Below are positions 7,797 through 16,323 of a stretch of DNA of 23,022 nucleotides, piece after piece. The stretch covers positions 36,451-59,472 of the forward strand of contig CAJUFU010000013.1 of NCBI GenBank assembly GCA_910585555.1. Direction: 5' to 3'. Position numbers and translations under genes: made by a program. The stretch's first letter is position 1. The number at the start of each line of letters is the position of its first letter. The notes below the pieces were generated by a model. It saw only the letters and a list, made by a program, of their open reading frames with translations, did no database searches and was not told where the DNA came from. This DNA is from an uncultured Lachnospiraceae bacterium. Its GTDB lineage: Bacteria; Bacillota; Clostridia; Lachnospirales; Lachnospiraceae.

Positions 7797-7850
7797 TCAG
7801 GGCAGATTGGAAATTGTCCAAAAGAAAGCTGGAAGAATTCTATATGCTTC

Positions 7851-7879
7851 TTGCATAGTATTCTGCACTGTGCTACACT
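7851..7879 (+). promoter_or_regulatory. Promoter of the secreted His/Cys-rich protein
   Basis: TTGCAT (7851-7856), a 17-bp spacer and TACACT (7874-7879), with a leader of about 43 nt before the ATG at 7930. Confidence 0.65.
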
Positions 7880-7929
7880 AGCTATAAGAGCAACTTATCA
7901 ATTGTTTTCTAAAAAGGAGGCAAAGTTCC

Positions 7930-8232
7930 ATGTCGATTAGAAAACTGTTTCGCACGATCGTGGCAGTTACACTGTTATCAGTCCTCTTTGTCACCCCGGT
8001 CTCTGCTCATGGACATCATCATCGCAGTCAGGCGGTAACAACGGTAACAACAACCGATACCAGCTATCCTGTCTGCACCATAGATGGATGTGTTGAGACA
8101 GGGCACCATACACATGACGGATACAACTACTGCGGTTACGCCCATGCCGGCGGCTATTGCGACGGCACCTGCGCCAATGTCGCTGTGACGACTACCCGCA
8201 GCGGACGCGGCGGACATCACGGATGTCATTAA
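7930..8232 (+). CDS. Small secreted His- and Cys-rich protein
   Basis: A 100-residue protein with a clear signal peptide (SIRKLFRTIVAVTLLSVLF, cleavage likely after VSA at about residue 26). The mature protein starts HGHHH and has a Thr/Val-rich spacer. It then carries a compact module with the pattern C-x4-C-x3-G-H-H-T-H-D-G-x2-Y-C-G-Y-x-H-x3-Y-C-x3-C (residues about 49-81), and ends GGHHGCH. Five Cys in the module plus many His suggest metal binding or disulfides outside the cell. Small proteins with this C/H/G pattern are familiar as hypothetical proteins in Lachnospiraceae, but no function is known to me. ATG 7930 follows AGGAGG. It is monocistronic, with its own promoter and a strong hairpin after it. 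Confidence 0.8.
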   Translation: MSIRKLFRTIVAVTLLSVLFVTPVSAHGHHHRSQAVTTVTTTDTSYPVCTIDGCVETGHHTHDGYNYCGYAHAGGYCDGTCANVAVTTTRSGRGGHHGCH

Positions 8233-8274
8233 TCATTATTACATGATTGGGACCTCATAAAGTGCGAAAACAAC

Positions 8275-8326
8275 CAAGAAGCTGTTGCGAAGCAGATGCG
8301 ATTATCTGTGGAGCGACAGCTTCTTG
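8275..8326. terminator. Long bidirectional hairpin between convergent genes
   Basis: CAAGAAGCTGTTGC pairs with GCGACAGCTTCTTG over 14 positions (one G-U). An inner helix, GCAGAT/ATCTGT, is nested in the loop. On the minus strand the stem is followed by GTTGTTTT and on the plus strand by a moderately T-rich stretch. It can end both the secreted-protein gene and the DUF262 gene. Confidence 0.75.
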
Positions 8327-8341
8327 TGGTTCCTTCATCTT

Positions 8342-10669
8342 TTATTTCATTTGAATATTGAAATGCTTCAAGACCTTATCATGTGTAGTGGTATCTGCGG
8401 AAAGATAAGCCACCATAGGAAGGCTCTTCATCCCTTTTTCCCAATATCCATCATCAGCCGAAACCGTATGAATCCAATCTACGCCTACAAACATTTCTAT
8501 GTCAGAAAGTGCATTTTTAGCCGCTTCATCAACCCATTTGCAATTGAGAATCGAAACCTGCTCCTCTTCTATGATAAAACGGTCCGCCGAAACCGCCTCA
8601 AGCGTGCATACACCGACACCCACAAACCCAGTCCCTGCAATATGACAGAATATGAGATCTCCGATCTTGATGTTGCAAAGCAAGTTTGTATTATGACTGC
8701 TTGCAGATACGAATCCATACTTTCTTGCATCTTCCCAGCTGCGGCCGTCCCCGTATTCAACAGTAAACCGTCTTCCATTGTTGCTTTGAATCGTTATGAC
8801 TTCCGCATCGCTCCAACCGCCTGCAAGCTCTCTTAAAACCGCAGGATTCCAAACAGCCTTTGCCAAATCTGTATATAATTGCAGTCTTTCCTTGATGGCA
8901 TCCTTATCAAATTGTGTCATGTAAGATTTAAAATTGAATTCGGAAAGCAGTGCGAGGAATTGGGGATTGTTCTTATATGCTCTATCATTAAGGGACTGTG
9001 CAAGAATATTATCACCAAAATACTGCACCACTTTTTCACAATATGTCATATCCTGATAGCTTCTATTATGGTCACTGGTAAGAAGTATCAGATTGCCAAA
9101 TTTACGACGATAGCTCTTAAAATCATCTTCATCGTTAAACAAAGAAGCATAGGAATCATAATCATCCGGTAAAATATGCTCGATGTCATAAGAACTCTTT
9201 GCATTTCTGTCTATATAAGCAGCAAACGCAGCAGCATGTCCCATCCTGGTATCCACATAATCTGTCAGGCGCGCCAATATATGAAGCATATATTTTTTGG
9301 TAAATTGATTCAGTTCAAAGTCCTTTATGGCATCCAGTTTTTCATGCATTCGCTGCAAAACTGCAGTCAAACGAATGCCAATCGCTTTCATGTCCCCATT
9401 ACGAATCTGACACATTGTCCTAAATAAGAGTGCCTTATTGGTATTCCAGTTAATTTTCTTATAATTAAAAATACGTGTTGCAGCAAAAATATCAATAAAA
9501 GCAGCCACCAATTTAATCTTCCTGTCTACGATCTCAGGTGTATCATCTACCCGGACTGCCGCCATAATAAGATAATTCTGGTAAGTAATATTTCTATGCG
9601 CATTGTAGAAAACAGCCTCATACCCTTTCGTCATATGCTCCGCATAATCCTTGATGCGAAGGTACAAGGAGGTCATCTGTTCCATCTCAATGGTGATCAA
9701 CTCCTTGTATTGTTTCGGCTGCGTAAGTCCCATTTCCGTTCTGGCATTCTGACGCACCCAGGTATGAAACTTCTCTCCCAAAAGTTCAAAATCTTGATCT
9801 TCTGCACCTTTCTTTGTTTCACGAATCGTTTTTGCATATTTGGCGCGCATCCAGGCGGAAATAAAGTCCACGTCTTCCGCTTTTACGCTTCCGCTGGCCG
9901 CATTATCAAATGCGCTCTTTATCCGATTTATATTCTTCTGCCAGATCTTATTTACTTCGCTTCTGTCAGCTTCATCGACTTGTTGGATGATGAAAGCCTT
10001 AAGCATCTCAGCACTGTTAAGACTGAGCCCCCGATCATTCATTGTCAGGAATATAGTGTGCGCAGCATCCTCTGAGGGTGTATCGATCTCCAAAAGAATG
10101 ACCTTACCCTTAAGCCAATAAATAAAAAAAGGCAGTGCCGGACCTTTAAGCTCATCCGGGAAAATATCCTCAATATCCTCATAGCGTGCCATTAAGTTTT
10201 GACAGCTTTCACTTTCAGATGTATAGGCTTTATTTCCGTCAAGCAGTGCCTGCATACAGTCTTTACGCTCCGGCACATCCAGATTGAAAGAATTTGTACC
10301 ATAATTATCCTTGCAGATCATATCTGCAATATTAACCTGCGGTTTTGTCCCAAGTTCCGCCTGCAGCCTGCTCAAATATATAAGAAGCAATGTCAATGAT
10401 GTTAATCTCTGCTGACCGTCAACAATTTGTCTCGGCGCATCACTGGTACAAATGATGCTTCCCATATAATAATATCCATACTTTTCTACCGCCTGGGGTG
10501 AGGTATGGTTACTCGGATCATAATCTTTTTGAAAGGCATCACACAAGTCCATAATCATTTCTTCAACCTGCTTGCGTCCCCAGCGATATTCACGCTGATA
10601 ATAGTCAACCTCGAAACGCCCCTTCGTTAAGATAGTTTCTATGGTATCTGTTTTATCTATCTTTTGCAT
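8342..10669 (-). CDS. GmrSD-like DUF262/DUF1524 nuclease with extra C-terminal PUA/EVE-like domain
   Basis: A 775-residue protein from the ATG at 10669, preferred because TGAGGG lies about six bases upstream; the ATG at 10681 has no ribosome-binding site. The N-terminal DUF262 (ParB/sulfiredoxin-like) part has QREYRW (about 25-30) and DGQQRLTSL (84-92). The middle has FLTMNDRGLSLN. DUF1524, an HNH-type nuclease, shows DIEHILP (495-501) and GNLILL...HN (525-535). This pairing defines GmrSD/type IV restriction enzymes that cut phage DNA with modified bases. Residues from about 640 onward form an additional domain with KYGFVSAS, IKIGDLIFCHIAG and GFVGVGVC. It resembles PUA-superfamily (EVE/ASCH-like) modified-base readers. 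The gene stands alone between a terminator and rlmD, as expected of a single-gene defence system. Confidence 0.85.
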   Translation of the reverse strand: MQKIDKTDTIETILTKGRFEVDYYQREYRWGRKQVEEMIMDLCDAFQKDYDPSNHTSPQAVEKYGYYYMGSIICTSDAPRQIVDGQQRLTSLTLLLIYLSRLQAELGTKPQVNIADMICKDNYGTNSFNLDVPERKDCMQALLDGNKAYTSESESCQNLMARYEDIEDIFPDELKGPALPFFIYWLKGKVILLEIDTPSEDAAHTIFLTMNDRGLSLNSAEMLKAFIIQQVDEADRSEVNKIWQKNINRIKSAFDNAASGSVKAEDVDFISAWMRAKYAKTIRETKKGAEDQDFELLGEKFHTWVRQNARTEMGLTQPKQYKELITIEMEQMTSLYLRIKDYAEHMTKGYEAVFYNAHRNITYQNYLIMAAVRVDDTPEIVDRKIKLVAAFIDIFAATRIFNYKKINWNTNKALLFRTMCQIRNGDMKAIGIRLTAVLQRMHEKLDAIKDFELNQFTKKYMLHILARLTDYVDTRMGHAAAFAAYIDRNAKSSYDIEHILPDDYDSYASLFNDEDDFKSYRRKFGNLILLTSDHNRSYQDMTYCEKVVQYFGDNILAQSLNDRAYKNNPQFLALLSEFNFKSYMTQFDKDAIKERLQLYTDLAKAVWNPAVLRELAGGWSDAEVITIQSNNGRRFTVEYGDGRSWEDARKYGFVSASSHNTNLLCNIKIGDLIFCHIAGTGFVGVGVCTLEAVSADRFIIEEEQVSILNCKWVDEAAKNALSDIEMFVGVDWIHTVSADDGYWEKGMKSLPMVAYLSADTTTHDKVLKHFNIQMK

Positions 10670-10875
10670 GTTAACCCTCATTTCTGTTGTTTTTGTTTTC
10701 CCGTATTTTTCTTTTCATATGATAGCCGAACAATAATTTCAATCATCTATTTTTAGGTATTGTCTGAAACTTCTTTTAGAGGTACTATCAACCGAAAGCC
10801 TCTTTTAGCCGTCCCGAAACGAAGCTGTCGATAACATTTTTATACCGTTTGTGGGCATCATAGTCATGACAAAAG

Positions 10876-12303
10876 TCACGCATTATTTTTGAGGGATAAT
10901 GAAACAACCGTCTCAACATGCCCAGTCCAAGAAAACTGGTCCACCGCCGCCCACCGTCTCACCGCATATCCTCTATCCAAAAATACTTCCAAATCCCGGA
11001 CCAGACTGGTAGGCTTACAGGAAATATACAAAATATTCTCCACTCCATACCCGATAATCTTCTGCAATGCTTTCGGATGCACGCCATCCCTGGGCGGATC
11101 TAAGACAATCATATCCGGACGCTCCGTTATCGTATCCAGTACTTTCAATACATCTCCCGCAATAAATTCACAATTATGTAAACCATTTAAAGAGGCATTT
11201 TCTCTTGCCGCCACAACAGCCTCCTCCACAATCTCTACACCGATTACTTTCTTGGCCACAGGAGACAGCATCTGGGCTATGGTGCCGGTCCCGCTGTAAA
11301 GATCGTAAATGATCTGCCCTTCCTGCTCCCCCACAGCCCCTAATATGTACTCTCTCGCCGTGCGATACAAAAGCTCCGCGCTCAAACTATTGGTCTGAAA
11401 AAAGGAAAACAGAGAAATCCTGAACTGAAGCCCCAGCAGCTCCTCAAAGAAATAATCCCGTCCATACAAAGTAACCGTCTCGTCACTTCGCACCACGTCC
11501 GCCTGCGCATCATTCTTCACATGCATAATGCCCACGATTTCTCCCTGTAAAGGAAGCTGCCGCAGGCGCTCCTGCCAGGCGCTGAGTATTTCTTCTTCCA
11601 AAAGTCCAGCCGTCTGGGTGGTAGTCACAAGTGCCAGAAGAATCTCCCCCGTCCGTGAAGCTTTGCGCACCAAAAGGTGTCTTAAATAGCCTTCATGCCG
11701 CAGTCTGTGATAAAAAGAAAGCGGAAGCCCCTCCTCTTTCTTTTCCTGAAAAAATTGCAATGTACAGGTCAAAATCTGACGGTAATCCTCATCCACGATC
11801 TGGCAGTCCGTCGCCGACACGATATCATAGAAACTTCCACGCCTATGCATACCAAGCGCCAGAGGGCCGTCTTTTCTCTCATCTCCAAAGGTAAATTCCA
11901 TCTTATTTCGATACCCAAAAACCGCCGGGTTCGCCTTAATGCCTTCGAACTTCCACTCCTCTTCCTGTCTGGAAAGCACAGGCGCCAGCAGGCGTTTTAC
12001 CTGCTCCTTTTTTATCCGCAGAGTCTCCTCATAGGGCAAGGACAGATAGATACAACTGCCGCATTGTCCGAAATGGGAACAGGGGCTTTCCTGCTCAATC
12101 GGCGAAGATTCCAGCACTTCCAAAAGCCGTCCTTCCGCCTTTCCTTTTCTTGCCTTATTGATAACCGCCCGTACTTTTTGCCCCGGTATCACATTTTTAA
12201 CAACACAAATCCCCTCTTCGCAGTCCACAATTCCCTTATTCGGAAAATCAACCCTGGTCACTACGCCTTCCACTACTTGTCCTTTTTTCATACTTATCCC
12301 CAT
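10876..12303 (-). CDS. rlmD: 23S rRNA (uracil-5-)-methyltransferase RlmD/RumA family
   Basis: A 475-residue SAM-dependent RNA methyltransferase. An N-terminal TRAM domain (about 5-65) binds RNA. A Cys cluster, CSHFGQCGSC (about 75-84), with a further Cys in the central domain, carries the family's 4Fe-4S cluster. The C-terminal Rossmann domain has the SAM loop DLYSGTGTIAQ, the LDPPRDGVHP motif and the catalytic nucleophile in YISCKP. It methylates C5 of a uridine in 23S rRNA; in Firmicutes a single enzyme (RlmCD) can modify two sites, so exact specificity is unsure. The start is ambiguous: ATG 12303 and ATG 12291 (MKKGQVV) both have weak ribosome-binding sites. A terminator ends 25 bp upstream, so either read-through or a very short promoter drives it. 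Confidence 0.9.
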   Translation of the reverse strand: MGISMKKGQVVEGVVTRVDFPNKGIVDCEEGICVVKNVIPGQKVRAVINKARKGKAEGRLLEVLESSPIEQESPCSHFGQCGSCIYLSLPYEETLRIKKEQVKRLLAPVLSRQEEEWKFEGIKANPAVFGYRNKMEFTFGDERKDGPLALGMHRRGSFYDIVSATDCQIVDEDYRQILTCTLQFFQEKKEEGLPLSFYHRLRHEGYLRHLLVRKASRTGEILLALVTTTQTAGLLEEEILSAWQERLRQLPLQGEIVGIMHVKNDAQADVVRSDETVTLYGRDYFFEELLGLQFRISLFSFFQTNSLSAELLYRTAREYILGAVGEQEGQIIYDLYSGTGTIAQMLSPVAKKVIGVEIVEEAVVAARENASLNGLHNCEFIAGDVLKVLDTITERPDMIVLDPPRDGVHPKALQKIIGYGVENILYISCKPTSLVRDLEVFLDRGYAVRRWAAVDQFSWTGHVETVVSLSLKNNA

Positions 12304-12327
12304 TTCTTTCGCTTTTTCATAAACAAC

Positions 12328-12362
12328 CTAAAAAGGCGGGAGATGCAACACATCCCCCACCC
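12328..12362 (-). terminator. Intrinsic terminator after the acidic membrane protein
   Basis: On the minus strand GGTGGGGGATG and CATCTCCCGCC form an imperfect GC-rich stem around TGTTG, followed by TTTTT. It lies 18 bp after the stop of the small membrane protein and just before the rlmD start, so it may limit transcription into rlmD. Confidence 0.75.
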
Positions 12363-12380
12363 GTTACAAAGCGACTGGAT

Positions 12381-12650
12381 TTATTCTCCCGATTCTTCCT
12401 CGTCCTCAAAGAAATCATCGTCAAAGTCATCATCAAAATCGTCCTCAAAATCTTCCAGATAATCAGGCGTCAGATAACGGTAGACTGCATATGCAATGCC
12501 GGCAACTGCAACGATTACACCAATCACGGCAAATACCCACAGAAGTTTATTACACTTCTTCTCCTCTTCTTTCTTCCTGCCCAGAAGTTCATTCACACGC
12601 GCATTGTCCAGAATTTCGTCCAATTTATTCAAAACCTCTGCTTTTCTCAT
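12381..12650 (-). CDS. Small single-pass membrane protein with acidic tail
   Basis: An 89-residue protein from ATG 12650, which has GAGGG seven bases upstream; the ORF can extend to 12674 but that ATG is poorly placed. The N-terminal 40 residues are charged and helical (RKAEVLNKLDEILDNARVNE, then KKEEEKK). One transmembrane helix follows (LLWVFAVIGVIVAVAGIAYAV), and the tail consists almost entirely of Asp, Glu and Phe in repeated D-D-F units (EDFEDDFDDDFDDDFFEDEE). The DNA of the tail is a short imperfect tandem repeat. The likely topology puts the acidic tail on the opposite side from the Lys/Glu helix. I do not recognise a function; similar short proteins are common near housekeeping genes in Lachnospiraceae. 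Confidence 0.75.
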   Translation of the reverse strand: MRKAEVLNKLDEILDNARVNELLGRKKEEEKKCNKLLWVFAVIGVIVAVAGIAYAVYRYLTPDYLEDFEDDFDDDFDDDFFEDEEESGE

Positions 12651-12839
12651 GATATACCCTCTCTTTCCTGTCATTTCATTATCAGATTCTCAGACCTTTA
12701 TGCATTTAATATACCACTTCTTCTTGCTTTTTACTATATGTTCCCAATAAATTTTTTATGAAAAATTTAAAAATATTTCCAAACTTCCTTATCTTATCAG
12801 TCAATTAAGGACTTTGAACAGACTTTATGCAGACACTGC

Positions 12840-15227
12840 CTAAACTTTCTGCAATTTTGCAAAACCGGCGTACATGATTTTCTGCCCCATCTCATCAAAG
12901 ATTACTGTCACCTGGCTGTCCCTGGGGCCGGGCTCAATCCGCATGACCGTGCCCTCTCCATAACGCATATGACGGACTCTGTCACCCACCTCATAGCCAA
13001 GCCTCTTATTTCCTGTTGCCGGTTCCAGAGAAACCGCCCCCACGCCTTGATTAATCTTGGTAATGTAGGGCTGATTTTCCAGTGCTGTCCGTTTGGGCCG
13101 CACAACGGCCTTAGGTTTTGCCGCAAATGCCTTGGTTGTCACCGGCGCACTCGGTCTCTCCAGTTTGGGAGGTTCCATTTCTGCTGGCATTTCAAACATC
13201 GGACGCTCTGTACCACCGCTAAATGGCTTCGCCCGGAAGCGGTTTGTTTCTTCCGAATCTTCCTCGTAGGTCTCATACTCTTTCCGTTTGGGCGCAGGCA
13301 GCGTATTATCCAAAAGAAGGGGCGGTATCTCTTTCACAAAACGGCTCACCAGGTTATACTGGGTCTCCCCCCTGATCATCCGCTGTCTGGCACAGGTCAG
13401 GGTTAAATCATCCTTGGCCCTGGTAATCCCTACATAGGCAAGGCGTCTTTCCTCCTCAATCTCCATAGGATCATCAGACGTAATTGTCATATAGCTTGGA
13501 AAGATGCCGTCCTCCATGCCTGCCAGATAAATGTGGGGAAATTCCAGACCCTTTGCACTGTGCAGGGTCATCAGAAGCACTCTGTCGCTTTCTTCTTCCA
13601 CCCGGTCCACATCCGCCACCAATGCCACTTCTTCCAGAAATTCGCTCAGAACCGGCTCGTCATGTGTCTCCTCGTAGGATATCACTTTGTTGATCAATTC
13701 CTCGATATTTTCAATGCGGTCTGCCGCATCTTCTTCCTCGGACTCTTCCAATTCTTTTCGATAGCCTGTGGTCTCCAAAATATCTTTCACCAGCTCTTCT
13801 AAGGTGAAAAATTCCAGCTTGCTCCTGAAACTCTGTATCATGGTCACAAAGGGTTTTAATTTGGAGGCGCTTCTGCCGATGGTCATGATCTGGTCCGCCT
13901 CCCGCAAAGCGTCATAGAAGCTGATATTCCTCTCGTCGGCATATTCCTGCACCCGCACAATGGTGGTGGCACCGATGCCTCTTCTGGGAATATTGATGAT
14001 TCGCTTCACCGCCACATCATCCTGTCCATTATCGATTGTCTTCAAATACGCCAAGATATCTTTGATCTCCCGTCTGGCATAGAAATTCGTTCCGCCAATC
14101 ACGTCATAGGGGATTCCCTCCATGATAAAGCGCTCCTCCAAGAGGCGGGCCTGGGCGTTGGTACGGTAAAGGACAGCGCAGTCCCCGAAAGATGCCTCCC
14201 CCCGTTTTGACTTCTTTGCCACATCACTGGCTATGTACTCCGCTTCCTCATAGGCCGTGTCAAACTGGCGGAAATGAATCCGGTTCCCCTCGGTCTTCTC
14301 TGTCCACAGCGCCTTTTCCTTACGCCCCGTATTATTACGGATAACCGCATTGGCCGCATCCAGGACGACCTGCGTAGAACGGTAGTTTTGTTCCAGTTTG
14401 ATGACACAAGCCTCCGGGTATATCTTCTCAAAATCCAAAATGTTACGGATATTCGCTCCCCGGAATTTATAAATGGACTGGTCATCATCACCCACCACGC
14501 ACAGATTCCTGTACTTATCCGCCAAGAGCCTGATCAACGCAAACTGGGCCGTGTTGGTATCCTGATATTCATCCACCATAATATAACGGAAACGCTGCTG
14601 GTAGCTTTCCAGCACCTGTGCATCCGCCTTAAAAAGTTCCACGGTCTTCATGATCAGATCGTCAAAATCCAGGGCATTATTCTTTTTCAAAGTCTCCTGA
14701 TAAGCCCGGTAAGCCTTGGCAATCTTTGCACCATTGTAATCATAGCCATTTTGCATCTCATACTGCACAGGATCAATCAGCTCATCCTTGGCAGAAGAAA
14801 TGGCGCTTAAAATCGTGCGCTCTTTCAACATCTTCGTATCAATCTGCAGCTTCTTGCAGACCTCTTTCATAATGCCCTTCTGATCGTCCGTATCATAAAT
14901 CGTGAAATGATTATCATATCCCAGTCTGTCAATATATCTGCGCAGAATCCTGACACAGGTGGAGTGAAAGGTCGAGACCCAGATCTGCTCTGCTCCAAAC
15001 CCCACAATCTTATCAACCCTCTCCCGCATTTCTCCTGCGGCCTTATTCGTAAAGGTAATGGCCAGAATATGATAGGGCGCCACACCCTCCCTGTCAATCA
15101 GGTATGCCACCCTGTGTGTCAGCACTCTTGTCTTGCCGGAACCGGCGCCCGCTAAAACCAGAACCGGTCCCTGTGTCTGCATGACCGCCTGCTTCTGTCT
15201 CTCATTCAGTGTATCGTATATACTCAT
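12840..15227 (-). CDS. pcrA: UvrD/Rep-family DNA helicase PcrA
   Basis: A 795-residue superfamily 1A helicase of normal PcrA length. Motifs are in order: LNERQKQAV (Q motif), AGAGSGKT (Walker A, residues about 27-34), TFTNKAA (Ia), VDEYQDTN (Walker B/II), GDDDQSIY (III), EQNYRST (IV), TLHSAKGLEF (V) and AYVGITRAKD (VI). A disordered linker leads to the C-terminal Tudor-like fold (YEVGDRVRHMRYGEGTV), which in PcrA contacts RNA polymerase. It unwinds DNA with 3'-5' polarity in excision repair, removes RecA, and supports rolling-circle replication. ATG 15227 has AGGA/GGAAAT upstream. The gene lies 94 bp after the SPFH gene on the same strand with no clear terminator between, so partial co-transcription is possible. 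Confidence 0.95.
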   Translation of the reverse strand: MSIYDTLNERQKQAVMQTQGPVLVLAGAGSGKTRVLTHRVAYLIDREGVAPYHILAITFTNKAAGEMRERVDKIVGFGAEQIWVSTFHSTCVRILRRYIDRLGYDNHFTIYDTDDQKGIMKEVCKKLQIDTKMLKERTILSAISSAKDELIDPVQYEMQNGYDYNGAKIAKAYRAYQETLKKNNALDFDDLIMKTVELFKADAQVLESYQQRFRYIMVDEYQDTNTAQFALIRLLADKYRNLCVVGDDDQSIYKFRGANIRNILDFEKIYPEACVIKLEQNYRSTQVVLDAANAVIRNNTGRKEKALWTEKTEGNRIHFRQFDTAYEEAEYIASDVAKKSKRGEASFGDCAVLYRTNAQARLLEERFIMEGIPYDVIGGTNFYARREIKDILAYLKTIDNGQDDVAVKRIINIPRRGIGATTIVRVQEYADERNISFYDALREADQIMTIGRSASKLKPFVTMIQSFRSKLEFFTLEELVKDILETTGYRKELEESEEEDAADRIENIEELINKVISYEETHDEPVLSEFLEEVALVADVDRVEEESDRVLLMTLHSAKGLEFPHIYLAGMEDGIFPSYMTITSDDPMEIEEERRLAYVGITRAKDDLTLTCARQRMIRGETQYNLVSRFVKEIPPLLLDNTLPAPKRKEYETYEEDSEETNRFRAKPFSGGTERPMFEMPAEMEPPKLERPSAPVTTKAFAAKPKAVVRPKRTALENQPYITKINQGVGAVSLEPATGNKRLGYEVGDRVRHMRYGEGTVMRIEPGPRDSQVTVIFDEMGQKIMYAGFAKLQKV

Positions 15228-15321
15228 GATTTCCTATCCTCAAAGCAGACCATATCTGCACTCTTCCAAATCTTCTATTCCGCTTGTCTTCCCGAATATG
15301 TATGGCATATCTGCACAGCCA

Positions 15322-16296
15322 TCAGAATAATTGATTGCCGCAGTTTCCGCAGAACTTGGAGCCCGTCGTGGGTGTACCGCAATTCGGACAAAACTTCGGT
15401 CCCGGTCCTGCTGCCGCCCCTGCCTGCTGTGGCTGTGCTGCATATGCATTACCGTTTTGATGCATCTGGTTGACCATCTGCTGTCCCATGGCCATACCCA
15501 TTTGCAGACTCACCATATCCGCCGCCATATGACTGTTGCCGCCGCCTTTGCTCATGGCATCTGCCGCCGCCATCTGGGTATACCTGCCCATATCGCCCAC
15601 CATAGACTGGGCGGCCGCTTTCTCCTGCATCTTCTTGATTTCTTCCGGATAAGAAAAGCTCTCAATCACAAAGTCCGTGATACCGATGCCGAGTTTACGC
15701 ATATCCATATCAAGGTCACTCTCAATCCCCTTTGCAATGCTCCTGGCATCCGCCTGGAGATTGAACATATCCCGGCCTTCCCTGCTGATCCATCCCATCA
15801 GCAGCTGGTCAAGACTCGCGATGATACGCTCCTTCACATCCTCCACTGTGTAAGTCTGGCGGATACCTGCCAACTTCTCAATCACCACATCGTGTTCCAC
15901 AATCTTACAGTTAAAAGTGCCGAATGCCCTGATCGGCATACCGCCCGGAAGCCCCGGTGCCTGCAGATTGATGGCGTTCTTCGTACCCCATTTGACCAAC
16001 AGTTCCTTGGTATTGATAAAGAGCACTTCCGCCCGAAGGGGTGTGTTAAACCCAAACTTAAAACTCTTAAGCGTGGTCAGGAAGGGAATGATATCCGACT
16101 CGATATCATAATCGCCGTCCTCTTCAAAGATACCTTCCACTCGTCCGTTGTACAGAAAAATCGCATCCTGCCCCGGACGAATGATCAGGCGGGACCCCTT
16201 CTTAATCTCCTGGCTCTGAAATTTGAAGAATAGAACACCCTCTCTGGTCTCATTCCACTCTATCACACTGGAAAACTGATTCTTAAAAAATCCCAT
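15322..16296 (-). CDS. SPFH-domain protein with C-terminal zinc ribbon (YdjI-like)
   Basis: A 324-residue protein. Residues about 20-220 form an SPFH/band-7-like domain (IKKGSRLIIRPGQDAIFL, VEGIFEEDGDYDI, YTVEDVKERI). A helical Ala/Met/Gln-rich segment follows, and a short zinc ribbon ends the protein (CPNCG...CGNCG). This is the layout of B. subtilis YdjI and of proteins called virion core protein homologues. In B. subtilis YdjI works with PspA to bring it to the membrane under envelope stress. Here pspA is immediately upstream, 27 bp away on the same strand, which supports the same partnership. ATG 16296 follows AAGGAG. No transmembrane helix is visible, so membrane contact would be peripheral. 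Confidence 0.87.
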   Translation of the reverse strand: MGFFKNQFSSVIEWNETREGVLFFKFQSQEIKKGSRLIIRPGQDAIFLYNGRVEGIFEEDGDYDIESDIIPFLTTLKSFKFGFNTPLRAEVLFINTKELLVKWGTKNAINLQAPGLPGGMPIRAFGTFNCKIVEHDVVIEKLAGIRQTYTVEDVKERIIASLDQLLMGWISREGRDMFNLQADARSIAKGIESDLDMDMRKLGIGITDFVIESFSYPEEIKKMQEKAAAQSMVGDMGRYTQMAAADAMSKGGGNSHMAADMVSLQMGMAMGQQMVNQMHQNGNAYAAQPQQAGAAAGPGPKFCPNCGTPTTGSKFCGNCGNQLF

Positions 16297-16323
16297 AGTA
16301 ATCTCCTTCTATATCTGTCAGCC

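Noticed and set aside
7797..7822. Possible terminator after the chemoreceptor pseudogene (GGGCAG/TTGTCC)
   Set aside because: Six pairs including two G-U and no T run.
10670..10681. First ATG of the DUF262 gene at 10681
   Set aside because: No ribosome-binding site precedes it, whereas TGAGGG is well placed for the ATG at 10669.
11695..12462. Long plus-strand frame of 255 codons ending in a Ser/Lys repeat
   Set aside because: It is antisense to rlmD and the acidic tail of the small membrane protein; the Ser repeat is the complement of the Asp/Phe repeat.
15331..16233. 300-codon plus-strand frame opposite the SPFH gene
   Set aside because: Antisense shadow of a clearly conserved protein; no start signals and no recognisable domain.
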